Notes: generated by a model not told the origin, from the letters alone. DNA of 35,961 nt from JBLIOB01 sp047639575 (GCA_047639575.1 JBLIOB010000010.1:1-35961); one strand, 5' to 3'; numbered from the stretch's first letter, positions 7,015 to 17,800 are shown. Made by a program: numbers and translations.

Positions 7015-7806
7015 ATGAAAAAAATACTATCTGGGGCTTTAATCATAGGAATTGCAATGATTTGCCTATCTCTAAGCAGTGACGAAGCATTTATCGATAC
7101 ATACACCGTTATAAAAGTTGACGGTTACATTTCTTATGAGAAGAATGGAAATGATATGAATCGAGGAGACAAGTTTGCATCTTCAGATAAGTTAAAGTTC
7201 AAAACAACAGAATCTAGAGCAGCAGTTATTAGTAAATTGAAAGGTCGATTTGTACTAACTCCTAAAAAATCAAGTACATCTGCTTCAAACTTACTTCCTG
7301 CAATGAGTAATGTAAGTTCTAGAAAAGGAGAGATCTTAAATTCGATTGATTTGAAAAATTACTTCAGTGACAATCTTCTTTTGTTTGCTAAAAGTGAAGT
7401 TTTAGTTAAGGTGAAAGAGTATCCATTAGACCAAAGCAACTTCTTCTACTTGATGTATCAACATGATGGAGAGTCAATTGCTAAAAAATTAGACTTTGAT
7501 GGTGACGATATTATTTTAGAAAGAGATTCTATATTTAGAGTAGATGGTCAAGCAGTAGATTTTAACACCACAACTACGGTTACACTTTATCACAGGAATG
7601 CTACTTCTAAGCAATCCGTGAAAATTAACGCTTTCAACTTGATTGCTCCAGTTGAGTCTGACATTGTTGAAGAATTGAACATTGTTAAAGAAGAAGGAAG
7701 TAAAAAAGAAGAATTTAGTTCATCTGCCAGAGCTTATCTATCTGAGTTCTATGGAAAGATTGATTCTGATGAGTTGAAATCTTGGCTAAGTTCAAAATCT
7801 CTATAA
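7015..7806 (+). CDS. Secreted protein with a FecR-like N-terminal domain
   Basis: From the ATG at 7015 this is a 263-residue protein with a signal sequence (MKKILSGALIIGIAMICLSLSS). The mature N-terminus (YTVIKVDGYISYEKNGNDM, then RGDKFASSDKLKFKTTESRAAVI, then KGRFVLTP) matches the FecR-like sandwich that many Bacteroidota secreted proteins carry: G-x-I, a G-D-x-F step and a final G-x-F-x-L strand. The rest, including LLLFAKSEVLVKVKEYPL and FDGDDIILERDSIFRVDG, is unrecognised. The C-terminus is helical and charged (SSARAYLSEFYGKI). There is no FecR membrane segment or sigma-factor partner nearby, so a classical iron-signalling role is unlikely. The adhesin-like gene follows 115 bases downstream. 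Confidence 0.7.
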   Translation: MKKILSGALIIGIAMICLSLSSDEAFIDTYTVIKVDGYISYEKNGNDMNRGDKFASSDKLKFKTTESRAAVISKLKGRFVLTPKKSSTSASNLLPAMSNVSSRKGEILNSIDLKNYFSDNLLLFAKSEVLVKVKEYPLDQSNFFYLMYQHDGESIAKKLDFDGDDIILERDSIFRVDGQAVDFNTTTTVTLYHRNATSKQSVKINAFNLIAPVESDIVEELNIVKEEGSKKEEFSSSARAYLSEFYGKIDSDELKSWLSSKSL

Positions 7807-7921
7807 ATAATTACTGGTTCGCTATTGATATTAAGACTGAAATCTTTATTTTAGCAATGAAGCGAACATCCTAATGAATTTCCTCCTCTAACCGTTTCAA
7901 CCACACTACAACAGAAACGAC

Positions 7922-10354
7922 ATGAAGAGGCTTATCTTATTTACGCTCCTAGTTCTAGGAATTTGCATTTCCGCGAATACACAAACATTAATTATTAACG
8001 AAGTTTCTCAAGGTGCTTCGGGAAATATGGAATATGTTGAATTCGTGGTAGTTGATACTACTGCGTTCTACGATTGCGGAGTCACTAGCCCGCCTTGTGT
8101 AGATATTCGGGGTTGGATCTTCGATGACAATAGCGGATATCATGGAGCCAGCGGAGTTGCAGCAGGAGCTATTCGATTCTCTTATGATCCTTTATGGTCA
8201 TGCGTAGAATTAGGTACTATTATCTTGATTCACAATGATGCGGACGTTAATCCTCAAGTTCCGCCTGATGATCTTTCTATGACAGATGGTAATTGTTTAG
8301 TGATCGCTCCCATTAGCAACCTCACTTTATTTGAGAGTTGCCCCACCACTCCTGGCGCGGTGGCATGTGCTTACCCAACACTTGGATGGACTCCTGGAGG
8401 AAACTGGTCTAACACGCTTCTTGCAAACGGAGGGGATTGTGCTAGACTTGTAAATCTTTTAGGGTGCGAGGTCTTTTCAGTTTGTTGGGGTTCAAATAAC
8501 TTAAATACCCTTGTCTACTTTCCCGGAGGCGCTACTTCTCCAACTTCAGCTTCCAACACCGTATATTATTTTAACGGAATTGATCCAACAAATTCTGCAA
8601 ACTGGACAGTTGGCTGCGCAGATTTGGCAGCATGCGCTGTCGAAGATCAAACACCAGGGGCCGTTAACAATGCTGCAAATGCAGGTTATATTGGGCAGTT
8701 CAACAACAACTGTATCCCTATTACACCTATCATCGGCTTGGCAGCTGGTACAGATGATTGCGGATGTAATGGGTCTGCATTGGCTAGTGGTTCTGGCTCT
8801 ATACCTGGCTATATATTCGAATGGAACGATAACTTGTTTGTCCCAATTGGACAAAACACTGCTGCAGCGACTAATTTATGCAGTGGCGATTATAACGTAA
8901 TTGTAACTTCTTTAATTGGCTGCGCTGATACAGTTTTAATAACTATAAACAATGTTCCCGCTCCCACAGCAGGAATAGGTTCTTCAATTAGCTTATGTAG
9001 CTCTTCAGCCGCTGTTAATTTACAAGACTCCTTAACGGGAGGGGCTGATTTAACAGGAAGTTGGGATGGCCCATCTTCTTTAACAGGCGCTTCTTTAGGA
9101 ACATTCGATCCAGGAACAGCTGCTGCTGGATCATATGATTACATTGTTGGTGCTGCCACTTCTTGTCCAGATACTTCTACTACAATCATTACTTTAATAA
9201 CTCCTCCGACCTTCACAACAGGTCTAGATACTATTTGTAGTGGAGATAGTGCATTGTTTTACGTAACCAACTCCAATACAACATTATGGACAACCACGGA
9301 AATAACAGATAGCATTTATGTGCAGACGGCTTCGAGCTTTAGTGTGGATGCGACCAACCTCTGTGGAACTTTTACTTTTGACGATTCGTTGGCAATTCTT
9401 CTACCTCCAAGTATAGTTGTTAGCCAATCAGGCTTAGACTCGATTTGTCCTGGAGACACCATTCAGCTTATTGCGAATAGCTCAATCTCAAGCCAAACTT
9501 GGTCAACTTCAGATATTACCGATACGTTAACCATAACAACAGCTGGAACATATTTCGCTACAACTAGCAATGCATGTGGTAGTATGAATTCTGATACGTT
9601 GACGGTTACTTTACTTGCGCTTCCAACGATTTCTATCTCTCCTTTTGGGCTAATGTCTGTTTGTCCTGGTGATAGTGTTCAGATAACCAGTACTAGCTCT
9701 ACAGGAAATCAAACTTGGTCAACAACTGAAACTACAAATCCGATTAATGTTCTTTCTGCTGGAACCTACTTTGCTTCGGCAACTAATTTATGCGGCACTA
9801 CCCTTTCGGATTCTTTAACCGTTTCCTTAACACAACTTCCTAGCATTTCATTAAACAACTTTGGATTAGATTCAATTTGCCCTGGTGATACTTTACAGCT
9901 AATTGCAAATAGTTCTGTTGGTTCTCAATTGTGGTCTACTACCGAAACTTCTGATACGATTATAATAACCGCTGCAGGAATTTATTTTGCTACTGCTACA
10001 GACGTTTGTGGAAGTAGCAATTCTGACACATTAACAGTGACGATTGCTACTTGCATAGTTCCGCCTCCTCCTGTTATTGAAATAGTCATTCCAAATGTTT
10101 TCACACCAAATGGCGATAATTCTAATGATCTGTTTCACTTCGTTAGTTATACTAACATTGTTTCAGCAGACGGATTTATTGTAAATAGATGGGGACAAGT
10201 CTTATATAATTGGAGTGGACTTGTTGATTCATGGAATGGAAGGAATATGGCTGGAGAATTAGTTCCAGATGGCACTTACTATTACATCTTTGAATTCGTT
10301 GACATCAATGATGAAACTTTAACCAGAACTGGCCCTTTTAGTTTAAATAGATAG
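7922..10354 (+). CDS. Large surface protein: lamin-tail-like N-terminus, 72-residue repeats, T9SS type B sorting domain
   Basis: This 810-residue protein has a signal peptide (MKRLILFTLLVLGICISANTQ). Residues about 22-268 resemble a lamin-tail-like beta domain (LIINEVSQG...MEYVEFVVV, WTPGGNWSNTL, TPGAVNNA) and are rich in paired cysteines. Residues about 270-425 hold Ig/SprB-like segments (CNGSALASGSGSIPGY..., YNVIVTSLIGCADTV). Four repeats of about 72 residues span 429-711, each with G-L-D-S-I-C-P-G-D, a W-S-T turn, AGTYFA and a N-x-C-G step. The last 90 residues are the CHU/gliding-associated type B sorting domain: PNVFTPNGDNSNDLF, NRWGQVLY, SWNGRNMAGELVPDGTYYY. Proteins with this tail cross the outer membrane by the type IX system. 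The composition (S, T, G, N, D) suits an adhesin or matrix protein; the exact role is unknown. Confidence 0.9.
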   Translation: MKRLILFTLLVLGICISANTQTLIINEVSQGASGNMEYVEFVVVDTTAFYDCGVTSPPCVDIRGWIFDDNSGYHGASGVAAGAIRFSYDPLWSCVELGTIILIHNDADVNPQVPPDDLSMTDGNCLVIAPISNLTLFESCPTTPGAVACAYPTLGWTPGGNWSNTLLANGGDCARLVNLLGCEVFSVCWGSNNLNTLVYFPGGATSPTSASNTVYYFNGIDPTNSANWTVGCADLAACAVEDQTPGAVNNAANAGYIGQFNNNCIPITPIIGLAAGTDDCGCNGSALASGSGSIPGYIFEWNDNLFVPIGQNTAAATNLCSGDYNVIVTSLIGCADTVLITINNVPAPTAGIGSSISLCSSSAAVNLQDSLTGGADLTGSWDGPSSLTGASLGTFDPGTAAAGSYDYIVGAATSCPDTSTTIITLITPPTFTTGLDTICSGDSALFYVTNSNTTLWTTTEITDSIYVQTASSFSVDATNLCGTFTFDDSLAILLPPSIVVSQSGLDSICPGDTIQLIANSSISSQTWSTSDITDTLTITTAGTYFATTSNACGSMNSDTLTVTLLALPTISISPFGLMSVCPGDSVQITSTSSTGNQTWSTTETTNPINVLSAGTYFASATNLCGTTLSDSLTVSLTQLPSISLNNFGLDSICPGDTLQLIANSSVGSQLWSTTETSDTIIITAAGIYFATATDVCGSSNSDTLTVTIATCIVPPPPVIEIVIPNVFTPNGDNSNDLFHFVSYTNIVSADGFIVNRWGQVLYNWSGLVDSWNGRNMAGELVPDGTYYYIFEFVDINDETLTRTGPFSLNR
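9206..10054 (+). repeat. Four tandem repeats, the last three with an exact 216-bp period
   Basis: Repeat units begin at about 9206, 9407, 9623 and 9839. The last three are each exactly 216 bp (72 codons); the first is 201 bp. Protein motif conserved in all: C-x-G-D near residue 15 of the unit, W-(S/T)-T in the middle and N/D-x-C-G near the end. Confidence 0.85.
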
Positions 10355-10403
10355 ATTAATTAAAAAATGAGTTAACTTGTAAGGAACCCAATCATCTCCT
10401 CCT

Positions 10404-10823
10404 ATGAGTTTTATCAAATGGTTTGAAATACCGGTTGAAGACCTTCAACGAGCTGTCGCTTTTTATTCGAACGTTTTCCGAGTTTCGTTTGAAATTCAGG
10501 ATTTTAGTGGAATAAGACATGCCATTTTCAAAAAAGAACACGAAGAACTTAATTTAAGCGGAGCGCTGGTTGAAATTGGGAAATTCAATAATGAACAAAT
10601 CGGTCCAATATTATTTTTTGACGCTAACTCGGGAATGACAGACATCATTGACCAAATCATTGAAAATGGCGGAGAGGTATTATTAAAGAAAACCTTAATT
10701 AGAAATGTTACTGTGGATGGTTCTTTTATAATTCCGAAAACCTTAATTGATGGAGAAACAGGCTACTTTTCATATGTGATGGATAGTGAAGGGAATAAGC
10801 TTGGTCTTTATTCAAACTCCTAA
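10404..10823 (+). CDS. VOC (glyoxalase/dioxygenase fold) family protein
   Basis: This 139-residue protein begins MSFIKWFEIPVEDLQRAVAFYSNVF, the usual VOC first strand and helix (W-F-E-I-P-V-x-D-x-x-R-A-x-x-F-Y). A second half ends YFSYVMDSEGNKLGLYS, the closing D-x-E-G-N-x-x-G-L-Y strand. The two halves suit a one-module protein that would dimerise. The metal ligands of true glyoxalase I are not clearly preserved, so substrate and reaction are unknown. Its TAA overlaps the convergent bshC stop by 4 bases (CTAA at 10820-10823), leaving no room for a terminator between the two genes. Confidence 0.85.
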   Translation: MSFIKWFEIPVEDLQRAVAFYSNVFRVSFEIQDFSGIRHAIFKKEHEELNLSGALVEIGKFNNEQIGPILFFDANSGMTDIIDQIIENGGEVLLKKTLIRNVTVDGSFIIPKTLIDGETGYFSYVMDSEGNKLGLYSNS

Positions 10824-12373
10824 TACTTCATTATTTTCATTGAATTATTGGTTGGATCTGCGAATTCAATAATTGAAGCTACCTCATCTGGACTAGAAAA
10901 CATATCAAATATCGATGAATATCGCTCTTGTAAGTTCCCATTTGGATAGACCATACCTAGAATTCTTTCAATTCGTTCATTAGTAGCCTTATTGGCATTC
11001 TTCATGGTTTTGGAAATCCGCTTCTCAAGCTTATCCATCCCTTTATACATTTTGGTGATATCTGCATCAATACCTTGTGCCATATTCTTATCGACTTTCA
11101 AAGCCTCCTGTTTAAGTTCACCAACTAACAGATCAAATTTTTGTCGTTCTTTTTCAAAAGGAACACCTTGATTGTTTACCACAAACTCCTTCATCAAATC
11201 TTCCTTTGGCCTAAACAAATCCTCAAAAGAAAAGCCTAATTCAGTCCATTTTAACAACCACTTTTCGCGCATTATAATAAAACTAGCACGAACTTGTAGC
11301 ATTGGATAATGAACACCTAAGGAATTAAAGACGTCTTTGAGTTGCAGCCAATATGCAATCTCTCCTCCTCCTCCAACATATACCAAATTTGGAAGAATAA
11401 TCTGTTGGTAAACTGGACGAAGAATAACATTTGGACTGACAGACTCAGGCTCTGCTCGAAAAAGTCTAGTCATCTCTTGTAAGGAATAGACCTTATCACT
11501 ACCTAAGACCTGAAACCCTTCACCCTTCTTAACAATGCGTTCTCTCGATCCATCCTTCAGCCAAAATAGATTAATTTCTCGGCCATTAACCTGAGGAGAA
11601 TATCCGTTCTCTGTCAGCTTCTCATTCGTTTTTAATAACTTCTTAATAGTGTCTCCCTTTAAGTCGTTTATTGCGGTTTCAATAAATAGGGCCTTTAAAC
11701 TTTTATAGTCAGCATCAAGAATTACAATTTTATCTCCAAATAAGGAATGTATTAGTTTATGGTAAGACGCTGCAACATCCTTAGCATCCAAAGAATCGTT
11801 CACTAATGAAACAAATTCTTCGCCATTAATTCCTACGACTGCGGCCAATTCGTTAGCTGAATCTTTAAGTTTTTCAATAGACATTCTGCCCACTGCACCT
11901 TGGGGATCATCCTTCCAGATAATAGGTTTATTCTGTACGTTGACTTTACTAGCTTCTTCAAAGTCATGATCTTCTGAGGCCATCCAAAAAACAGGTACGA
12001 AATTATAATCCGGGTAAGTACGCTTTAAATTTGAAGACATCTTTATAACCGTAGCTATCTTGTATACCATATACAAAGGACCAGTGAATAAGCATAACTG
12101 GTGTCCAGTAGTAATTGTATACGTCTTCGAATCCTTCAATAATTCAACAGCATTTGGAACATTCAAATTTACAGAAGCGTACTGTTCTTGCAGCGCTTCT
12201 ACCAACACTTCCCGATGGTTAAGGCTAAAATTCATTGCATCCAATTCCGCCAAGATTTTCTCTTCGCTAAAATTATTTCCAAATGAAAAATTAGGACCCG
12301 CTGAAATAAAATCCTTTGAGATTTTAGACAGGACATTTAATTTTTCAAATGGGATCTCTGCTTGAATTTCCAT
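10820..12373 (-). CDS. bshC: Bacillithiol biosynthesis cysteine-adding enzyme BshC
   Basis: This 517-residue protein shows the BshC hallmarks: TTGHQLCLFTGPLYMVYK (GHQ at 90-92), the acidic loop ASEDHDFEE at 132-140, and QIILPNLVYVGGGGEIAYW in the middle. A helical coiled-coil arm lies at about 435-480 (MYKGMDKLEKRISKTMKNA). BshC adds cysteine to GlcN-malate in the last step of bacillithiol synthesis, the cytosolic low-molecular-weight thiol of many Firmicutes and Bacteroidota. Length agrees with Bacteroidota members. bshA and bshB are not in the window. The start is the ATG at 12373, facing the sensor gene at 12433 across a 59-base spacer. Confidence 0.95.
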   Translation of the reverse strand: MEIQAEIPFEKLNVLSKISKDFISAGPNFSFGNNFSEEKILAELDAMNFSLNHREVLVEALQEQYASVNLNVPNAVELLKDSKTYTITTGHQLCLFTGPLYMVYKIATVIKMSSNLKRTYPDYNFVPVFWMASEDHDFEEASKVNVQNKPIIWKDDPQGAVGRMSIEKLKDSANELAAVVGINGEEFVSLVNDSLDAKDVAASYHKLIHSLFGDKIVILDADYKSLKALFIETAINDLKGDTIKKLLKTNEKLTENGYSPQVNGREINLFWLKDGSRERIVKKGEGFQVLGSDKVYSLQEMTRLFRAEPESVSPNVILRPVYQQIILPNLVYVGGGGEIAYWLQLKDVFNSLGVHYPMLQVRASFIIMREKWLLKWTELGFSFEDLFRPKEDLMKEFVVNNQGVPFEKERQKFDLLVGELKQEALKVDKNMAQGIDADITKMYKGMDKLEKRISKTMKNANKATNERIERILGMVYPNGNLQERYSSIFDMFSSPDEVASIIEFADPTNNSMKIMKY

Positions 12374-12432
12374 TGATTTTATTGAATTTCGTCATAGCAA
12401 ATATGAGAATAAATCTTATATTTATTTGACTT

Positions 12433-14865
12433 GTGAATCAAGATAGTATCGAACATAATGATGAGGATAGATCTTTAGAACTGTACCAGGATTTAATGGA
12501 TGCAGCTAAGGATTATTTATTTTCTGTAACAGAGGAGGGCCAACTATTGTTCAGTAATCAGCATTTTAAAGATGCATTACATCTTAACGACCATCAGGCT
12601 AGTCAGTTAAACTTCAATTCAATCTTACATTATTTCTCATCGGTTCGGTTTAATAGTTTGTTTGACATTTTATCCGACCATGAAGATGTGATACTTCACC
12701 TCAACTCAAGAAAAGGGGAAGAAATAATTATAAAAGGCAATTGCACCACTTATAAAACAGGCAGTACTGTAGCGCTAAGAGGACTTTTTCACAACATTAC
12801 GACCGATTTCAAAAAGAATATTGGATTAGAAAAGTCTGAGGTGAAATTCAAAATGCTTTTCGAAAAATCATTAAACCCTATTCTTTATTATGACCCCAAA
12901 GGAATTATTGACTGCAACGAGGCGTTTGTAAAGATTTTAGGGTTTGATCATAAAGACGAATTAATTGGGAGGTTACCTTCAGAGTTTTCAGCAGACAAAC
13001 AGCCTGGAATTGAAGACATTGAAAAAGCTGCATGGAAGATTGATAATTTAGCACTCCAAAATGGAGGGCATCAATTTGAATGGATGCACAAGAAAAAAAA
13101 TGGCGAAGAATTTCTTGTATCCGCATCCATGTCGGTAATTGAGCTAGATGGGAGAAAGGCGTTTTTCGCAATGTGGAATGATCTATCTTTAAGGCACAAG
13201 GCAGAAACGGCAATTAAGGCAAGTGAATCTAAAGCACAATCGAGAAACGACCGTTTAAGAATGTTGAATGATATCAACAAACTATTAATTCAAGATCTAG
13301 ACTTCATAAGTAAAATTAAAAGCATCTTAAAATCAATCGCGAAAAACTTATCTATAGAGGGCACTAATATCAGTTTAATGAATGCTGAAATGTCTGAGGT
13401 TATGTCTTATGCATATGCAGATATTGAAACTGGTAAATTCTATGAAGGCAAGGCTTATCCTTTACCAACTATCCCCGGGATAAATAAGCTCTTAAAAGGA
13501 GAGGTTTATTACAATGAAAACCTCACAGAAAATCACGAAACTGATATTGAAGTTAATTTAAAAGAAAAGGGCTTGAAATCTGTCGTTAGTATTCCGATCA
13601 GTATTGACGACCAGGTATCTGGGTTTCTAAGTGTATCAAGCCTTAAGGCCAATGACTTTGATGTCGATTTAATTTTCTTATTAGAGGATGTAGCTAAATC
13701 CGTTGCTCTTTTCACATCTCAGTATACCTTAGGTGAGCGGAATAGAAAATATGCGAACCTAGAAGAGTCACTTCATAAATTAGGAACCAAAATTCTTTCC
13801 TCTTTGAATCTTGAAGAAATTGGAAAGAACTTGTACACTGAAGTGAATGAAATTATGGACGCCCCAATATTTGGATTCGGCTTGCATGATTCAACTACTG
13901 ACACGCTTGAATTTAAAGGTATTGTTGAGTACGGTAAGCTCCTTCCAGGCTTTAACTTCGATTTAGCCGACAAGCAAAGTCTAGGGGCTATCTGTTTTAC
14001 TGGACGAACTGATGTTGTTGTTAATGACTTCGATGTAGACGTATTCAAATACCTCAAAAGCTATAGCCGTACCAGTATTCCTGGAGAAGCGCCAGAATCT
14101 CTAGTTTACCTGCCAATGTATTTCAAAGGGCAGGTGATTGGAGTTATTACAGCCCAATCTTATAAGAAAAATAGGTATAAAGACAAAAACATTTTCATTC
14201 TAAAAGTACTTTCAAATTATATTGCAATAGCAACGCATAACGCTAGGCTTTTTGAAACCTCGGAGGAACAAGTTGATCTGAAAACTAAAGAGATCATCAT
14301 GCAGAAAATTAAGCTTCAAAAAGCCAATTACAATCAGAAATTAATTAGTGAAATTGGTAGGAAAATCTCTTCAACATTAGATCTCCAGCAGATTTTCATG
14401 GAACTTCATGAGCAAATTGACAAATTAATGGATGCTACCATTTTTGGAATTCGAATTTTTAATGCGGAAAAAAATGAAATTGAATATCGATACGAAATAG
14501 AAAGTGGAACACTTTCTAATGATGGATTTATTCCTATGGATAATGACGATAACTATTCTGTCTGGTGTTTAAAAAACAACAAGCCTATCTTCATTAATGA
14601 CAATAAGAGGGAATATCAAAAATACGTGAAGGAGATTCATGTTGTTGCTGGAGAGATGCCGGAATCTTTACTGTTCCAACCTTTATATATAAATGAGGAG
14701 CCAATAGGCGTAATTACCGTACAAAGCTTCTATAAGAATGCCTACAATAGAACTCATTTAGAGATGCTGAATAATTTAGCCAACTATACAACTACGGCCA
14801 TCAAGAATGCAAATACGCACGAAAAACTATCTTCAGAATTGGAAAAGTATAAAAATCAGGCTTAA
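12433..14865 (+). CDS. Soluble PAS-PAS-GAF-GAF-GAF sensor protein with no output domain
   Basis: This 810-residue protein starts at a GTG at 12433; an ATG at 12496 would remove 21 residues from the first PAS region. It has no membrane segment. Domain order: PAS 1 at about 17-130; PAS 2 at 137-257 (LFEKSLNPILYYDPKGIIDCNEAFVKILGF, ending in a D-L-S-x-R-H helix); GAF 1 at 275-433; GAF 2 at 446-609; a coiled coil at about 612-635; GAF 3 at 635-800; and a short terminal coiled coil ending EKYKNQA. GAF 2 and GAF 3 look like an internal duplication (PESLVYLPMYFKGQVIGVIT versus PESLLFQPLYINEEPIGVIT). No kinase, phosphatase, cyclase or DNA-binding domain follows. It ends head-on against the giant PP2C gene with a 4-base stop overlap. 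A role as a signal-gathering partner of another protein is inferred. Confidence 0.85.
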   Translation: MNQDSIEHNDEDRSLELYQDLMDAAKDYLFSVTEEGQLLFSNQHFKDALHLNDHQASQLNFNSILHYFSSVRFNSLFDILSDHEDVILHLNSRKGEEIIIKGNCTTYKTGSTVALRGLFHNITTDFKKNIGLEKSEVKFKMLFEKSLNPILYYDPKGIIDCNEAFVKILGFDHKDELIGRLPSEFSADKQPGIEDIEKAAWKIDNLALQNGGHQFEWMHKKKNGEEFLVSASMSVIELDGRKAFFAMWNDLSLRHKAETAIKASESKAQSRNDRLRMLNDINKLLIQDLDFISKIKSILKSIAKNLSIEGTNISLMNAEMSEVMSYAYADIETGKFYEGKAYPLPTIPGINKLLKGEVYYNENLTENHETDIEVNLKEKGLKSVVSIPISIDDQVSGFLSVSSLKANDFDVDLIFLLEDVAKSVALFTSQYTLGERNRKYANLEESLHKLGTKILSSLNLEEIGKNLYTEVNEIMDAPIFGFGLHDSTTDTLEFKGIVEYGKLLPGFNFDLADKQSLGAICFTGRTDVVVNDFDVDVFKYLKSYSRTSIPGEAPESLVYLPMYFKGQVIGVITAQSYKKNRYKDKNIFILKVLSNYIAIATHNARLFETSEEQVDLKTKEIIMQKIKLQKANYNQKLISEIGRKISSTLDLQQIFMELHEQIDKLMDATIFGIRIFNAEKNEIEYRYEIESGTLSNDGFIPMDNDDNYSVWCLKNNKPIFINDNKREYQKYVKEIHVVAGEMPESLLFQPLYINEEPIGVITVQSFYKNAYNRTHLEMLNNLANYTTTAIKNANTHEKLSSELEKYKNQA

Positions 14866-17800
14866 AATTCTAATCCTAGCAAAATCATATCGTCAGTTTG
14901 TTCCCTGTCCCCTTTCCAATCCTCCAATTCTGAAATAATCGTATCAAAGTGCTCTTCCATAGTCTGGTCTAGCGCATCACTATTCTTGATTAGATTCTGG
15001 AGTCTAAGTTTCGAAAATTTACTTGGACGTTTTGGCCCTCCAAACTGATCTGGAACCCCATCAGAGAACATAAACAATCGATCTCCCTTTCTTAACTGAA
15101 TGGTTGTAGTTCCATAATTTGAAGAAACTAGATCATCTTCCCCGATTGACCGTGTTGTACCCTTAATCTCGAAGAACTCTTTTTCAGTTATGTACATTAA
15201 TGGGCGTCTCGCACCAGCATAGGTGAGTTCCTTAGTTGTTAGGTCTACAGCACAAATAGACATATCCATGCCGTCTCTTAGCTCCTCATCAGACTTGTTT
15301 AAGGCAAACTGTATTTCCAAATCCAGTACTTTAAGCAATAAGCCTGGATCAGTTATGTTCTTTCCACTTACTATATTGGCGATGGTTTGAGAACCTAAAA
15401 TTGTCATAAACCCGCCAGGAACACCATGTCCAGTGCAGTCAGCAACAACTATAATAAGTTTATTATTCTTTAAAGTCCACCAGTAAAAGTCACCAGAAAC
15501 AATGTCTTTTGCTCTGTAGTATAAATGTGATTGACTGAAAAACTTATTTACAAATTCTAACTCAGGCAAGTATGCATTTTGAATTCGTTTAGCATAATTA
15601 ATACTCGCGGTAATATTTCTGTTCTTATTTTCTAGTTCTTCCTTATCGCCTTCAATAATAGATTTAAGCTGCATTTGATGTATCGAAAGTGAAATACCAT
15701 TTGCCACATCTCTTAATCCATCAATGAAATCATTATCAAACCCTCCTACTCTATCAAAACCTAAGTTTAACGAGCCAATCAACTCTCTGTCCGAAATTAA
15801 TGGCACTAACACATAACTTTTGGCACCCAGCTTCATCAAGTTTTGGTCAGATTCAGACTGCTTACTCAAATCTGAAATTGAATCAACAATTACTGTTTCG
15901 CCCTTTCTAAGTTTACCAACATGCTGGAAGTATTTAATCGGAAGCGTTTCTGATTCTCCTGAAACACTCTTCAAATCATTGTCAATTCTAAAATAAGAAA
16001 GCGTGTCGGTTTCAAAATCAAATAAAGTCAACGTCAATCTCATGATATCAAATTGACCTGACGCCAAGCTTTTTAAAGACTCAATGAGCACTTTCCCAAA
16101 TGGTTCATTTCTTAAAATGCTCTCATTTATGCTACTTATAGATTCAAGCTTGGTGTTCAGATAACTTAACTGTTCTTCCTTCAACTTAAGTTGCGTAATA
16201 TCCTCCGTAAATCCTGAAATTTTAATAACCTCTCCTAACTCATTTTTAATCGGAACTGCTGTAGAATGAACCCATTTCACTCCAAATTTTGGGTGATTAA
16301 TCTGAAACTGTTCATCAAAACCAGTACTGAATACATTGTCTAAATACAGCCGCTGAACTCGAGTGATATCCTCGCTAACAATTGCTTCCATCCACGAAAG
16401 CGGATCATCAAATAATGATTCTGTACTTGATCCAAATATTGTTTCGTACGCTTGACTTACATAAATCATTTTCCCTTTTTCTTGGTCGAATAACCAAAAG
16501 ACTTCTTTTAATGATTCATTTAATTGACGGAAATTGTCTTCCGATTCCATTATACGCTTTGATTGCTCTCTTTGCTTATATGCAATAGAAAGAGAACTAG
16601 CAATATCCTTGATAACATCAATCTCTTCATCCATGAACATAAACGGATATTGCCCTCCAACGTTTATGCTTCCCACCACTTTATTGGCAACAATCAGGGG
16701 AAGCATTATATATGACTTCACTCCAATTTCCAACAATTCTCGATCACTTTTCGAAATCGAGTTTTCATCTAATTCTTGAACTACCAATGGTTCTTTTGTG
16801 CTAAGTATCTCCAAAGGTCTTAGCTCCGATAATTCTGTTATTTTTTCAAATTGAACAGGAGCATTGATTTCATCAATAAAATAGTTGTCAATAAATTTTT
16901 GCTCTTCATCAAACAGCATTAATGAGACTCTATTGTAAAGGCTGTTACTACCTTTAACTACTTTAAGTAATTCGTGAAACATCTTTTCTTCAGTTTCATC
17001 TTCCAGCAATACGTTATCGATTTCGTGCGTAAGCTCTAGCGATTTCGAGTACTCATTTAGCCTAAATTCATCTAGCTTTTTATCAGTTATGTCTGTTCCT
17101 AAACTAATAATCTCCTCAACTTCTCCATCCGGGCCAAGAATCGGAGTAATATTAACTGCCAACCAGATGTGATCTCCATTAGCATCTACTTCCGTTAATT
17201 CACCTACAAAAGGCTCCTTGTTTTCAAATACCGTTCGTGTTAACTTCTTAATAATTTGCGGATTAAACTCTGCTGTTTTGAGAAAGCTAGCTGTCTTTTT
17301 TCCAATTACCTCATCCGGAGAGAATTTGAATATTTTTTCAAATGCATCGTTTACCCATAAAACATTATCGTCCAAATCAGTTATTAGGACATAATTATCT
17401 GTTTTAGTAGCAACCATAGAGAGTCGTTGCATCTCCTCCTGACGATCTTTCGCCAAAGTCACATCTTGCACCATATTTACTTGCCACTCCAGCTCTTCCG
17501 TGCCTTCCTTAAAAATTGGAGTATGGTTAATTGATAACCACATCGGCTCACCTGATTTTTTATACAACTGAATCTCCATCTGATAAGTCTTCCGCTTATA
17601 TCTATCTTCTCTAGACTGTTCTAATTTCTTCAGACTTGTCTCCACGCCAGAAAGGAGGTCTCCGGGACGTTTACCTTTGAATTCACTCATTGTAAATCCA
17701 GTCATTTCTTCAAACGCACCGTTAATCCATTCGATGCGATTATCAGCATCCATCATAACGACACCACTATCTGTCTTACTTGCAATAATGGATAGCTTTT

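Noticed and set aside
7817..7867. Inverted repeat GTTCGCT / AGCGAAC after the FecR-like gene
   Set aside because: Arms are only 7 bp with 37 bases between and no T run; not a credible terminator.
8511..8900. Overlapping frames of 129 and 102 residues within the adhesin gene
   Set aside because: The adhesin frame contains the conserved Cys and repeat pattern; the other frames show no domain or start context.
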